From G963422745 sp963422745 (GTDB lineage Bacteria; Actinomycetota; Acidimicrobiia; Acidimicrobiales; Aldehydirespiratoraceae): a stretch of DNA of 64,000 nt. Within the stretch, counting starts at the first letter, position 1, and each line of letters opens with the position of its first letter. The DNA is taken from positions 744,001-808,000 of the forward strand of contig OY730477.1 of NCBI GenBank assembly GCA_963422745.1, written 5' to 3'. Positions 44,293 through 52,594 of this stretch are shown piece by piece. The notes under the pieces were generated by a model, which made no database searches, was not told where the DNA came from, and saw nothing but the letters and a program-made list of their open reading frames with translations. Position numbers and translations under genes: made by a program.

Positions 44293-45264
44293 TCAGGTCA
44301 GGTGGTCGACCAGACCCCATTCACAGGCAGTGGTGGCGTCGAGTTCGAGGTCCAGCAGAAACCACTTGAGGGTCCGCTGACGGCCGATGCGGTTCGTGAT
44401 GCTGACCGTGCCCCCGGCACCGGGTATCAGGCCCATGGCGAGCTCGGGTAGCCGGAATCGTGCACGCGGACCCGCTTGGACGGTTCCGCAGAATGCCGCT
44501 AGCTCAATCCCCGCGCCAACGGCTGGGCCGTCAATTGTGACGGTGACCCGATCCGCGACCGAGGCCAGTAGTGGCGCAACGTTGGCCGAGGAACGGATGA
44601 GGTGAGCTTGGGCAGGGTCGGGTACCCGGCCGAACTCGGCTGGATCACCGCCAGCGCAGAAGCTAGGCCCATTGGCCCGCCATCGGATGGTGCGCTTTGT
44701 GGCTGCGATAGTGCGGAACGCTTCACTGAGCTGGTCCCGCATCGCCGTGTCACAGAGATTGTGCAAACGGGGACGGTCAAGCACGACTTCGATGTGGTCG
44801 ACGCGGTCAACCAGCAGCACGCGGGGCGCGCTGAGGTCGCGTCGTACCCGCCGTGGCTGCGCGGCCAGCCAGGCCTGATGTTCCTCACCGGCCTGGAGGA
44901 CGGCGTAAGCCAGCGACTCAACCAACAGCGCATCGGAGACCGAGTACCGCTCGACGACTCGCAGGATCTGCGCGGCCGTAACGGCGGCGATCGGGTGCGA
45001 CAGCACCGCGGACAGGATCGGTTCGGGATCGTCGGAGACCACGTCGAACCCGTCGCCAGCAGGGTCTCGGGTGCCGGTAGCGACGGATACGACGGGCAGG
45101 GCGGCGAGGCGTTTGGCCATGAGTGTTGCTGGCTTGCCAGCTACCTCATTGAGCCCATCCACCACCACGACCGGAACGTCGACTGCGCAGCCGACCTGCA
45201 GCTCAAGGTCCGGGCTGTGCACTGCGGCGAGTGCCTCATCCAGCGTCCATACGATGGCGTCCAT
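44293..45264 (-). CDS. Enoyl-CoA hydratase/isomerase family protein
   Basis: 323 residues from ATG 45264. The N-terminal 150 residues are not recognised by me. The crotonase-fold part starts near residue 155 with PRVLLVDRVDHIEVVLDRP. It shows the oxyanion motif FCAGGDPAEFG and GPAVGAGIELAAFCGTVQAG, then a Glu in LPELAMGLIPGAGGT at the position of a catalytic residue. The protein ends early after the GLVDHLT motif, lacking the usual C-terminal helices. It begins 5 bp after the stop of the acyl-CoA synthetase gene, so both act on the same CoA ester pathway. Substrate unknown. Confidence 0.82.
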   Translation of the reverse strand: MDAIVWTLDEALAAVHSPDLELQVGCAVDVPVVVVDGLNEVAGKPATLMAKRLAALPVVSVATGTRDPAGDGFDVVSDDPEPILSAVLSHPIAAVTAAQILRVVERYSVSDALLVESLAYAVLQAGEEHQAWLAAQPRRVRRDLSAPRVLLVDRVDHIEVVLDRPRLHNLCDTAMRDQLSEAFRTIAATKRTIRWRANGPSFCAGGDPAEFGRVPDPAQAHLIRSSANVAPLLASVADRVTVTIDGPAVGAGIELAAFCGTVQAGPRARFRLPELAMGLIPGAGGTVSITNRIGRQRTLKWFLLDLELDATTACEWGLVDHLT

Positions 45265-45268
45265 GGGG

Positions 45269-46861
45269 TCATCCGTCGTCGCCAAGCGAGGCGAACTGTT
45301 CGCGCAACACCCGGCGCAGGAGTTTGCCAGTCTCGCTGTAGGGAAGGGCGTCGACAAACACCACGTGTGCGGGCACCCGACTCGACCGGAGCTGGCCTCT
45401 CACCAGCTCTCTCAAAGCGTCTGACAGTCCGTCGAAGGTGCTGTCCGGCCCGCCGGACATCACCTTCCGGGACTCCGAGTAGGTGACGGTAGAGAGCTCG
45501 GAGTTCTCCGCCGTCACTGCGGCCGCAACGACGACCAGCACCACCTGCTCTCCCCACTGGTTGCTGGGCACACCAATGGCCGCGGCGTCACGAACGCCCG
45601 GGTGTTCGAGCACCACGTTCTCAATCTCGCCCGGCGACATATTTTCGCCGCCGCGGATGATGACGTCGTCGCTGCGGCCGGTCACGAACAGGTAGCCGCC
45701 GGTATCGACCCAGCCACCATCTCGGGTACCGAACCAGCCGTCGACGAGCAGCGAGCCCTCCTCGGTGTACTCGCCCGCGATCTGCTCGCCCCGCACATAG
45801 ATCTCGCCCGGGGTGCCAGCCGGGAGGTCACGCCCGGAGCTGTCGCGGATCGCCACCTCAACCGCGGGGAGCGCCCGCCCGACGCTGGTCAGCCTGCGCT
45901 GGGAATCCGGATCGTCGCCGTACTGGGCCGCCCGGTGGTCGTCGGGGCCGAGCAGAGCGATGGTTGAGCTGGTCTCGGTGAGCCCGTAGGCGTTGACGAA
46001 GTTCGTAATTGGGAACAGCTCAAGCGCGCGTCGGATTACCGGTAGCGGCATTCTCCCGCCGCCGTAGGACAAGGTCTCAGGAGCGAGCATCTCGGTGCCC
46101 CCTCGGGCTTCAAGGGCTTCCACGATGCGGGCCATCATGGTCGGAACGACCATGGCGTGGGTTATGCCCTCACACTTGACGGTGTCGATCCAGTTGAAGG
46201 GGTCGAAGCTCGGTAGCTGCACGATCCGGCGGCCAGCGTAGAGCGACGACAGCACGGCGGCCACACCGGCTATGTGGTATGGCGGCACGCTCACGATCGT
46301 CGCTTCGTCGAGACCAGCGCCCATGAACTCAACCGAGCCGAGTATGTAGGACACCAAGTGCCGATGGCGTAGAACCGCCGACTTCGGCTCGCCGGTGGTT
46401 CCGCTCGTGAACAAGAGCACGGCGATGAGATCGGGGTCCGTGGACGAGGGAGGCTCAGGAGCCGTCTTGAGCGGTTCTTGTACTAAGTCCAAGAACCGGA
46501 TCCGATCCATCACATCAATGCCAGCGATTCCGTCAAGGCGGGCGATGCTTGCAACATCGCCAATCGCCATTGCTGGTGCGGTGCGGGCCGCGAGGCGACG
46601 GAGGTCGCTGTCTGCGAGACGGTAGTTGAGCGGAACGTATGGCACGCCAGCCCACGCCGCACCGAAAAGGGCGATCGGCACTGCCGGGCTTGACTCGTCG
46701 CAGAGCACAACATGTGATGCCTGCGCTGAGCGGAAACGGGCTGCCGCGGCACCGGCAGCCTCATGGAGCTGCCTGTAGGTGAATCCGTCGTGGCGAGAAC
46801 CGACGGCGACGCGGTTGGTCTGAGCGTCGGCAGCCATCTCTAACAACGTCATCAGATTCAT
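45269..46861 (-). CDS. Acyl-CoA synthetase (AMP-forming, class I adenylate-forming enzyme)
   Basis: 530 residues. Activates a carboxylic acid to its CoA thioester through an acyl-AMP. Motifs: LLFTSGTTGEPKSAVLRH (P-loop), SVPPYHIAGV, NAYGLTETSS, TGRSDDVIIRGGENMSPGEI with the hinge, and the C-terminal catalytic Lys in YSETGKLLRRVL. An extra stretch of about 30 residues in the C-terminal subdomain (around 465-495, ENSELSTVTYSESRKVMSGG) is unusual. It forms an operon with the enoyl-CoA hydratase-like gene. The substrate is not predictable. Confidence 0.9.
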   Translation of the reverse strand: MNLMTLLEMAADAQTNRVAVGSRHDGFTYRQLHEAAGAAAARFRSAQASHVVLCDESSPAVPIALFGAAWAGVPYVPLNYRLADSDLRRLAARTAPAMAIGDVASIARLDGIAGIDVMDRIRFLDLVQEPLKTAPEPPSSTDPDLIAVLLFTSGTTGEPKSAVLRHRHLVSYILGSVEFMGAGLDEATIVSVPPYHIAGVAAVLSSLYAGRRIVQLPSFDPFNWIDTVKCEGITHAMVVPTMMARIVEALEARGGTEMLAPETLSYGGGRMPLPVIRRALELFPITNFVNAYGLTETSSTIALLGPDDHRAAQYGDDPDSQRRLTSVGRALPAVEVAIRDSSGRDLPAGTPGEIYVRGEQIAGEYTEEGSLLVDGWFGTRDGGWVDTGGYLFVTGRSDDVIIRGGENMSPGEIENVVLEHPGVRDAAAIGVPSNQWGEQVVLVVVAAAVTAENSELSTVTYSESRKVMSGGPDSTFDGLSDALRELVRGQLRSSRVPAHVVFVDALPYSETGKLLRRVLREQFASLGDDG

Positions 46862-46896
46862 GGCAGAACCGTCGGTAGCATTACCCGCAGGTGTGG

Positions 46897-47202
46897 TCAG
46901 TCAGAGGCGGGTAGCGTCTTGGCTTGGGCCATCTCGAGTCGCTCGCCGGCGATCGCCATGGAGCCATCGCCGGACTTGGTGACCAGCACTTCCACTGTCG
47001 CATCGGCATTCGTGTAGCGCTTACCAATTTGGGAACCGTCGGCCGCGCCAAGCGACGGGGTGCCGTCAATCGATGAGGTGCCGACAGCAACCATAGGGGC
47101 TCCGCCGCAGGTCAAGTCGACCTCGGTAGATCCCCTCACCACGATCAGCTCGGTGGTGCAGACGGTGCTCTGGAACCGAGCTCCTGGGGTGAGTGCGGCC
47201 AT
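46897..47202 (-). CDS. Small conserved actinobacterial protein of unknown function
   Basis: 101 residues starting at ATG 47202, preceded by AGGAGG with good spacing; that site decides the start against the much longer open frame through the repeat array upstream. The sequence begins MAALTPGARFQSTVCTTELI and has CGGAPMV near residue 33. I recall similar short proteins beside acyl-CoA ligase genes in actinobacteria. It ends about 35 bp before the acyl-CoA synthetase start and is probably in the same operon. No catalytic motif seen. Confidence 0.75.
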   Translation of the reverse strand: MAALTPGARFQSTVCTTELIVVRGSTEVDLTCGGAPMVAVGTSSIDGTPSLGAADGSQIGKRYTNADATVEVLVTKSGDGSMAIAGERLEMAQAKTLPASD

Positions 47203-47279
47203 TGGTCCTCCTGACGCAGTGGTCGGGCATACGGTTAGCGCTAGCAGCCGAGTCTTGCCGCAGACGGCCAGCGAAGCAA

Positions 47280-47570
47280 AGCAACGCCTCGTGGGTTTGG
47301 TGGTTGTTGAGGAGAGGTAGGGCTTCGTGGGTTGTTGGTCGGTGAGGCATAGCAACGTCTCGTGGGTTTGTTGGTCGGTGAGGCATAGCAACGTCTCGTG
47401 GGTTTGTTGGTCGGTGAGGCATAGCAACGTCTCGTGGTTGTTGGTTGTTGAGGCATAGCAACGTCTCGTGGGTTTGTTGGTTGTTGAGGCATAGCAACGC
47501 CTGGGTTTGTTGGTCGGTGAGGTGAGGTAGGGCTTGGTGGGTTTGGTGGTCGGTGAGGCGAAACAACGTC
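47280..47570. repeat. 36-bp tandem repeat array, about 8 imperfect units
   Basis: Core unit AGCAACGTCTCGTGGGTTTG plus TTGGTCGGTGAGGCAT. AGCAACG recurs at 47351, 47387, 47423, 47457 and 47493 (steps 36, 36, 34, 36). Outer units are degenerate. Units touch directly, without spacers. It lies between divergent genes: the small protein on the minus strand and the CoA-transferase on the plus strand. Confidence 0.92.
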
Positions 47571-47669
47571 CCACTGGTTGGTGGCCCGCGGGTGCGCCGG
47601 TTGCGGACGGTGCAGGGGCGCGTCTGGTGGCCACCTTGACGAGACTTCGTCGTAGAATTGGGGCTGCGA

Positions 47670-47775
47670 GGCCATCGTGCAGGGCGCGTCTCGCGTTACT
47701 GTCGGCGGGTGCGGCCCCGCTACGAGTTGCGGCCATCGTGTCGGGCGCGCCTCGCGTTACGGTCGGCGTGTGCGG
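47670..47775. repeat. Direct repeat of about 45 bp, period 61
   Basis: GGCCATCGTG is followed by a shared GGGCGCG(T/C)CTCGCGTTAC core at 47670 and 47731. The second copy runs into the likely start codon of the CoA-transferase gene, so the duplication may have copied its leader. Confidence 0.75.
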
Positions 47776-49140
47776 TCCGTCCAAGCCGATATCGCTGCTG
47801 ATGTAGCTGCCTGGGCCAGCAGCGGCGCCATGGCGCTTACCGGCGAGTGTGACGGTCCGCCGAGACCGGAACCTGCTGCTGCTGCTAGTGCAGCCGCAGA
47901 GGCCGCAACCGCGCTGGGAACCGCGACGGCTCGTTGGGGACGACGCGTCGACGTTGACGGGCCAGCGATTCTTGGTGAACGGGCCGCGATTGCGGGCCTG
48001 GTACGGCATGGTTCGGTGTCGGTGGGAGGGTCTGCAACCTTCGTAGCCGTCGCTGACGGCTGGGTGGCGCTCAACCTTGGAAGGCCTTGCGACGTGGACG
48101 CGCTGCCAGCCCTGGTAGCCGCCGACATCAACGCCGCGGACTGGTTCACCGTGACCCGCGAACTAGCGCAGATGCCAACGGCTGTTGTGTTGGAGCGCGC
48201 AAGACTCTTGGGCCTCGCCGCGGCTTCACCGCCACCTCTGAAACGGCGAGGTTGGCGCGCCCCCGCCTCCGAAACGTCGTCCGGGATGCCAGCGGCGTCG
48301 GTCCCGGGGTCGTCGTTAGCGCTTGCGCCTGAGCCTTGCCCGGCATTGCTGGGCAAGGGCGAGTGTCTGGGATCGGCTGTTGGCGAGATCCACCGCGGCG
48401 GAACCCGTCGCCGGGGTGCCCGCCCACTGGTTATCGACATGACGTCGCTTTGGGCTGGCCCGCTCGCGGGTTCGCTGCTGGTCGCCGCTGGGGCTCGAGT
48501 GATCAAAGTTGAGGGAGTCAACCGGGCCGACGGCGCCCGGCGCGGACCCCGTCAGTTCTTCGACCTCCTCAACGCAGGCAAGGAATGCTTTGCCGTTGAC
48601 TTCGACAGCCGACAAGGGAGAAGTCTCCTGGTGGCGCTGATCGCAGCCGCGGACTTGGTGTTGGAGGGTTCGCGTCCGAGGGTCATGGACCGCCTCGGAA
48701 TTGACCCTGTCGCTGTCGCCGACGCTGGTATATCTTGGCTGTCGATTAACGGACACGGACGTTACGGAGCTTGCGCGGAGCGGGTCGCGTTCGGTGACGA
48801 CGCGGCAGTCGCCGGGGGACTGTTCGTTCACGCACCAAGGCCCATGTTCGCGGCTGACGCCATAGCGGATCCGCTGACGGGACTCGTCGCAGCAGCAGCC
48901 GCGGCGGACATGCTTGCAAACGCCACAGCATCGGTAGCAGAGGTTCCACTCGCGCGGGTTGCTCACTGGGCAGCGGGTCCCGCCGCAACCAACCAAGTCA
49001 TACGATCCGGCTCCGGATGGTCCGTGGTCGTAGGCGCAGAGCGAGTGCGGGTCGCGGAACCAAGGGCGCGCCCGCCAACGGGGCAAGCCTGCGCGCACGG
49101 CGCACACACCGAATCGATCGCATCAGCTGGCATCGCCTGA
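47770..49140 (+). CDS. Family III (CaiB/BaiF-like) CoA-transferase, diverged
   Basis: 456 residues from GTG 47770; the frame is open upstream but runs through a direct repeat. The C-terminal half is the familiar CaiB/BaiF start: VIDMTSLWAGPLAGSLLVAA, GARVIKVE, FDLLNAGKECFAVDFDSRQG and DLVLEGSRPRVMDRLGIDP. A candidate catalytic Asp lies in FGDDAAVAGG. The N-terminal about 190 residues precede this, are Ala-rich and not clearly assigned. Family members move CoA between carboxylates. A carboxyltransferase gene follows 98 bp downstream. Substrate unknown. Confidence 0.75.
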   Translation: MRSVQADIAADVAAWASSGAMALTGECDGPPRPEPAAAASAAAEAATALGTATARWGRRVDVDGPAILGERAAIAGLVRHGSVSVGGSATFVAVADGWVALNLGRPCDVDALPALVAADINAADWFTVTRELAQMPTAVVLERARLLGLAAASPPPLKRRGWRAPASETSSGMPAASVPGSSLALAPEPCPALLGKGECLGSAVGEIHRGGTRRRGARPLVIDMTSLWAGPLAGSLLVAAGARVIKVEGVNRADGARRGPRQFFDLLNAGKECFAVDFDSRQGRSLLVALIAAADLVLEGSRPRVMDRLGIDPVAVADAGISWLSINGHGRYGACAERVAFGDDAAVAGGLFVHAPRPMFAADAIADPLTGLVAAAAAADMLANATASVAEVPLARVAHWAAGPAATNQVIRSGSGWSVVVGAERVRVAEPRARPPTGQACAHGAHTESIASAGIA

Positions 49141-49238
49141 CAAGAGGCCTGGGCCCGGTGGCATCGCTGGACAAGCGGCCTGACAACGCCTGAGTCCGGT
49201 ACCCGGGGGCGCACCGCATCTGAGTACGATCCAAAATC

Positions 49239-50735
49239 ATGGCCGATACCGGCGACTGGTCCGCAACGCTTGACGACCTCAATGCCCGCAGGGGTTCGGC
49301 ACAGGCCATGGGTGGTCTCAAGAAGCTCGCGGCCCGCCAGCTGGCAGGGCGTCTCAACGCCCGGGAGCGGATAGACACGCTGCTGGATCCAAGATCCTTC
49401 ACAGAGATCGGAATCCTCGCCGGGGCGGTTCCCGCCGACGCACTCGTGGCTGGGGTTGGTCGGATCAATGAGCGTCCCGTAGCGGTCGGCGCTGAGGATT
49501 TCACCACCCTCGGTGGCTCGATCGGTCCCGCCGAGTCCCGCAAGCGCTGGCGCATAGCTGACATCGCCCGCCGCGAACGCATCCCCTTGGTGATGCTGCT
49601 TGAGGGCGCTGGCCACCGTCCGCCGATGCCGGGCGATCCAAGCGGTGGCGGCCCCGGTGACCTGCAAGCCCAGGGTCGGCTATCCGGGTACGTCCCGATG
49701 GTCTGCGCGGTGATGGGATCCTCAGCTGGGCACGGCGCCATCACGGCCCCGTTGTGCGATTTCTCGTTGATGACACCCGACGCGGCCATTTTCACCGCCG
49801 GACCTCCCGTGGTGAAGGCGGCGCTCGGGGAGGACATCAACAAAGCCGACCTTGGCGGGCCGTCGGTGGCGATATCTGGTGGTGTCATTCACAACCTCGC
49901 CGTGGACGACAAAGCAGTGCTCGCCGACATTGCCGCCTATCTGTCGTACTTCGGGTCATCGGCCTGGGAGCATCCACCGTTCCTTGACACGGGTGACCTT
50001 GAACCCCGCCCGCTTGACGACATTCTGAGCCTTATTCCCCGAGACGGCGCTGCCGCCTACGACATGTGTCAACTGCTGAGCCGCCTCGTGGATACAGGCA
50101 GCTTCTTTCGCATCCAGCCCGATTTCGGCAAGTCGATTATCTGCGCCTTGGCACGCATCGGAGGAAGCGCCGTCGGGGTCGTCGCCAACCAGCCCGCAGT
50201 AATGGCAGGCGCGCTCGACGTTGACGCCGCCGACAAGGCCGCCCACTTCATCGGCGTTTGCGACAGCTTTCATTTGCCGCTGGTGTTCCTTACCGACAAT
50301 CCAGGCGTGCTCGCTGGCCGTGCAGCCGAGACATCGGGTATTCTGCGCGCCGGGGCACGCATGTTCGCCGCGCAGACACGGGCCTCCACGGTGAAGATCC
50401 AGGTCACCATCCGCAAGGCCTACGGCTTCGGGTCATGCGTGATGGCAATGAATCCCTACGACAAGCAAACGATCAGTTACGGATTGCCGGGCGCAACAAC
50501 CGGGGCCATGGGATCCGCAGGCGCAGCCAACGCGCTCGACGCCACCGCCGAGGACCGTATCCGGCTCGAACAGGCCGAGAACGAAAGCGCCTACCGCTCA
50601 GCGAGCGGTCTCAGCTTCGATGACCTGATCGATCCCCGAGACTTGCGCAACGCGGTGCTCGCTGGCCTCAAGGTCTCCGAGCGTCGCCGGGCGCTGCCAG
50701 TGCAACCCGTTGCTCGGGTGGGTATCACCCCCTGA
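49239..50735 (+). CDS. Acyl-CoA carboxylase, carboxyltransferase (beta) subunit
   Basis: 498 residues, the usual size of PccB/AccD-type beta subunits. It moves a carboxyl group from biotin to an acyl-CoA. Seen: AARQLAGRLNARERIDTLLD at the N-terminus, LLEGAGHRPP, a crotonase-like N half with GPPVVKAALGEDI, and a C half with PLVFLTDNPGVLAGRAAE and AYGFGSCVMAM. The usual Gly-rich oxyanion residues are kept in GSSAGHGAITAPLCDF. The biotin carrier/carboxylase subunit is not in the window. Acetyl-, propionyl- or another acyl-CoA may be the substrate. Confidence 0.85.
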   Translation: MADTGDWSATLDDLNARRGSAQAMGGLKKLAARQLAGRLNARERIDTLLDPRSFTEIGILAGAVPADALVAGVGRINERPVAVGAEDFTTLGGSIGPAESRKRWRIADIARRERIPLVMLLEGAGHRPPMPGDPSGGGPGDLQAQGRLSGYVPMVCAVMGSSAGHGAITAPLCDFSLMTPDAAIFTAGPPVVKAALGEDINKADLGGPSVAISGGVIHNLAVDDKAVLADIAAYLSYFGSSAWEHPPFLDTGDLEPRPLDDILSLIPRDGAAAYDMCQLLSRLVDTGSFFRIQPDFGKSIICALARIGGSAVGVVANQPAVMAGALDVDAADKAAHFIGVCDSFHLPLVFLTDNPGVLAGRAAETSGILRAGARMFAAQTRASTVKIQVTIRKAYGFGSCVMAMNPYDKQTISYGLPGATTGAMGSAGAANALDATAEDRIRLEQAENESAYRSASGLSFDDLIDPRDLRNAVLAGLKVSERRRALPVQPVARVGITP

Positions 50736-50737
50736 CA

Positions 50738-50787
50738 GTCAAGTAGTGGTCTAGTCGAGTAGTGGTCTAAGTCGAGTAATGGTCTAA
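50738..50787. repeat. 16-17-bp tandem repeat, 3 copies
   Basis: GTCAAGTAGTGGTCTA, GTCGAGTAGTGGTCTAA and GTCGAGTAATGGTCTAA follow each other in the 48-bp gap between two convergent genes and overlap the stop codon of serC. Confidence 0.9.
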
Positions 50788-51983
50788 AGGGCGGCCACCA
50801 CGTAGTCGAGGCACCTCGTGAGGGCCTCGGTGTCAGCCGGGTCGATCGCGGGGAACATCCCGATTCGCAGCTGGTTGCGACCGAGTTTGCGGTAGCCGTT
50901 GGTGTCGATGATGCCGTTGGAGCGCAATACGTCGCTGACGGTATCGGCGTTGAGGGAGTCGTCGAAGTCAATGGTGGCAACCGTTGGCGAACGCTGCGCC
51001 TTGTCGGCCACGAACGGTTCAGCGAAGTCCACTTCCTCGGCCCACCCGTACAGAATCTCAGCATTCGCACGACTCCTGCCAGCCGACCATGCCAGGCCCC
51101 CGTTGTTGTTGAACCAGTTGACCGTCTCAAGAGTCAACAACACCGTGGCCAGCGCTGGCGTGTTGTAGGTCTGATCTTTGCGGGAGTTCGCAACGGCCTG
51201 GGCGAGGTTGAGTGTTGGCGGTATCCAGCGGCCGGACGACGCGATCGTCTCGATCCGCTCGATGGCGGCTGGCGACAGCATGGCCATCCACACCCCCCCG
51301 TCAGACGCGAGGGCCTTTTGCGGCGCGAAGTAGTAGACGTCGGTGGCGCGCGGGTCAAACATCACCGCGCCTGCACCAGACGTGGCGTCAACGATCATAA
51401 GGTCGCCCGGGCCACCAACTCTCACCGGTTCCAGAACCACCCCAGTGGACGTCTCGTTGTGCGGGTAGCAGTAGGCGTCCACCCTTTGGCTCCCGGTGCT
51501 ACCCGCAGACTCGCTAATCCCCGCCACACCGTCAATGTCAGTAGCGCCATCAATATCAGCAGCGCCGTTGATGGTCTCCAGCGGTGGGTGCGTGCCCATG
51601 GCGGATTCGGCAATAGACGGCGCCTCAAGGTGTGGGGCCATGGCGACGGCTTTGGCGAACTTTGAGCCGAACTCGCCGAAGCAAAGGTGGTGGCTGCGTC
51701 GGTTGATCAGGCTGAACGTGGCGCAGTCCCAGAACACCGTGGATCCACCGTTGCCGAGGATGATCTCGTAGCCGTCGGGTGCACGCAGCAGCTCGGCCAG
51801 TCCTCGGCGAAGATCTGCGACCACGCTACGCACCGTTGCTTGACGGTGCGACGTGCCGAGATAGTCGCAGGCCCGGTCAAGCAGGGATTGCACGGCCTGG
51901 GGTCGAACCTTGGTTGGTCCGCTGCCGAAACGGCCGTCGGCGGGCAACAGATCGGCCGGTATCACGATATTGGGGATATTCAC
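50784..51983 (-). CDS. serC: Phosphoserine aminotransferase (actinobacterial type)
   Basis: 399 residues from GTG 51983 (NIPNIVIPADLLPADGRFGS); the frame is open to 52052 but without conserved residues. It transfers an amino group to 3-phosphohydroxypyruvate in serine synthesis. Motifs: FGSGPTKVRP, GNGGSTVFWD, NETSTGV, and the PLP lysine in YFAPQKALASDGG, with TYNTPALAT and the C-terminal LGRNQLRIGMFP, matching the mycobacterial SerC group. A short in-frame duplication, DIDGATDIDG, interrupts the middle. serA lies about 4 kb away on the other strand. Confidence 0.9.
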   Translation of the reverse strand: MNIPNIVIPADLLPADGRFGSGPTKVRPQAVQSLLDRACDYLGTSHRQATVRSVVADLRRGLAELLRAPDGYEIILGNGGSTVFWDCATFSLINRRSHHLCFGEFGSKFAKAVAMAPHLEAPSIAESAMGTHPPLETINGAADIDGATDIDGVAGISESAGSTGSQRVDAYCYPHNETSTGVVLEPVRVGGPGDLMIVDATSGAGAVMFDPRATDVYYFAPQKALASDGGVWMAMLSPAAIERIETIASSGRWIPPTLNLAQAVANSRKDQTYNTPALATVLLTLETVNWFNNNGGLAWSAGRSRANAEILYGWAEEVDFAEPFVADKAQRSPTVATIDFDDSLNADTVSDVLRSNGIIDTNGYRKLGRNQLRIGMFPAIDPADTEALTRCLDYVVAAL

Positions 51984-52084
51984 GGCCACTAGCGTTGCAG
52001 CAACGGACCCGAACGCCACACCTGGATATGAACCAAACTCGATGATCCTCAAACCGGCTATTTGTCACCAAAGGCAGCACTCGC

Positions 52085-52589
52085 CGCTTCGAAGCCATCG
52101 TAGATGCACGGTGTGCTCTCCGACCGGCTCCTGCTACTCAACAGCATTCGCCGGTTCGAAGCCATCGTAGATGCACGGTGTGCTCTCCGACCGGCTCCTG
52201 CTACTCAACAGCATTCGCCGGTTCGAAGCCATCGTAGATGCACGGTGTGCTCTCCGACCGGCTCCTGCTACTCAACAGCATTCGCCGGTTCGAAGCCATC
52301 GTAGATGCACGGTGTGCTCTCCGACCGGCTCCTGCTACTCAACAGCATTCGCCGGTTCGAAGCCATCGTAGATGCACGGTGTGCTCTCCGACCGGCTCCT
52401 GCTACTCAACAGCATTCGCCGGTTCGAAGCCATCGTAGATGCACGGTGTGCTCTCCGACCGGCTCCTGCTACTCAACAGCATTCGCCGGTTCGAAGCCAT
52501 CGTAGATGCACGGTGTGCTCTCCGACCGGCTCCTGCTACTCAACAGCATTCGCCGGTTCGAAGCCATCGTAGATGCACGGTGTACTCTC
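52085..52589. repeat. 67-bp tandem repeat, 7 full copies plus partial ends
   Basis: ATGCACGGTGTGCTCTCCGA recurs at 52104, 52171, 52238, 52305, 52372, 52439 and 52506; a cut copy at 52573 leads into the aminotransferase gene. The full copies look identical by eye. As 67 is not a multiple of three, each copy is read in a different frame and no frame carries stops, which gives false short open frames. Inside each unit CCGGC and GCCGG could pair. The array lies between the divergent serC and aminotransferase genes. Confidence 0.96.
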
Positions 52590-52594
52590 CGCAG

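Noticed and set aside
47280..47570. CRISPR array suggested by 36-bp repeats
   Set aside because: The units abut directly with no spacers, and no cas gene is nearby; it is a plain tandem array.
47241..48009. Long minus-strand open frame through the 36-bp array joined to the small protein at 46897
   Set aside because: The translation is repeat-derived, and a proper AGGAGG-ATG start exists at 47202.
52104..52572. Series of 66-codon open frames in the repeats
   Set aside because: They are the same 67-bp unit read in shifting frames; no ribosome site or conserved protein feature.
52085..52589. tRNA-like motif GGTTCGAAGCC inside the 67-bp repeats
   Set aside because: The flanking bases do not form a T-arm or acceptor stem; the resemblance is only to the T-loop.
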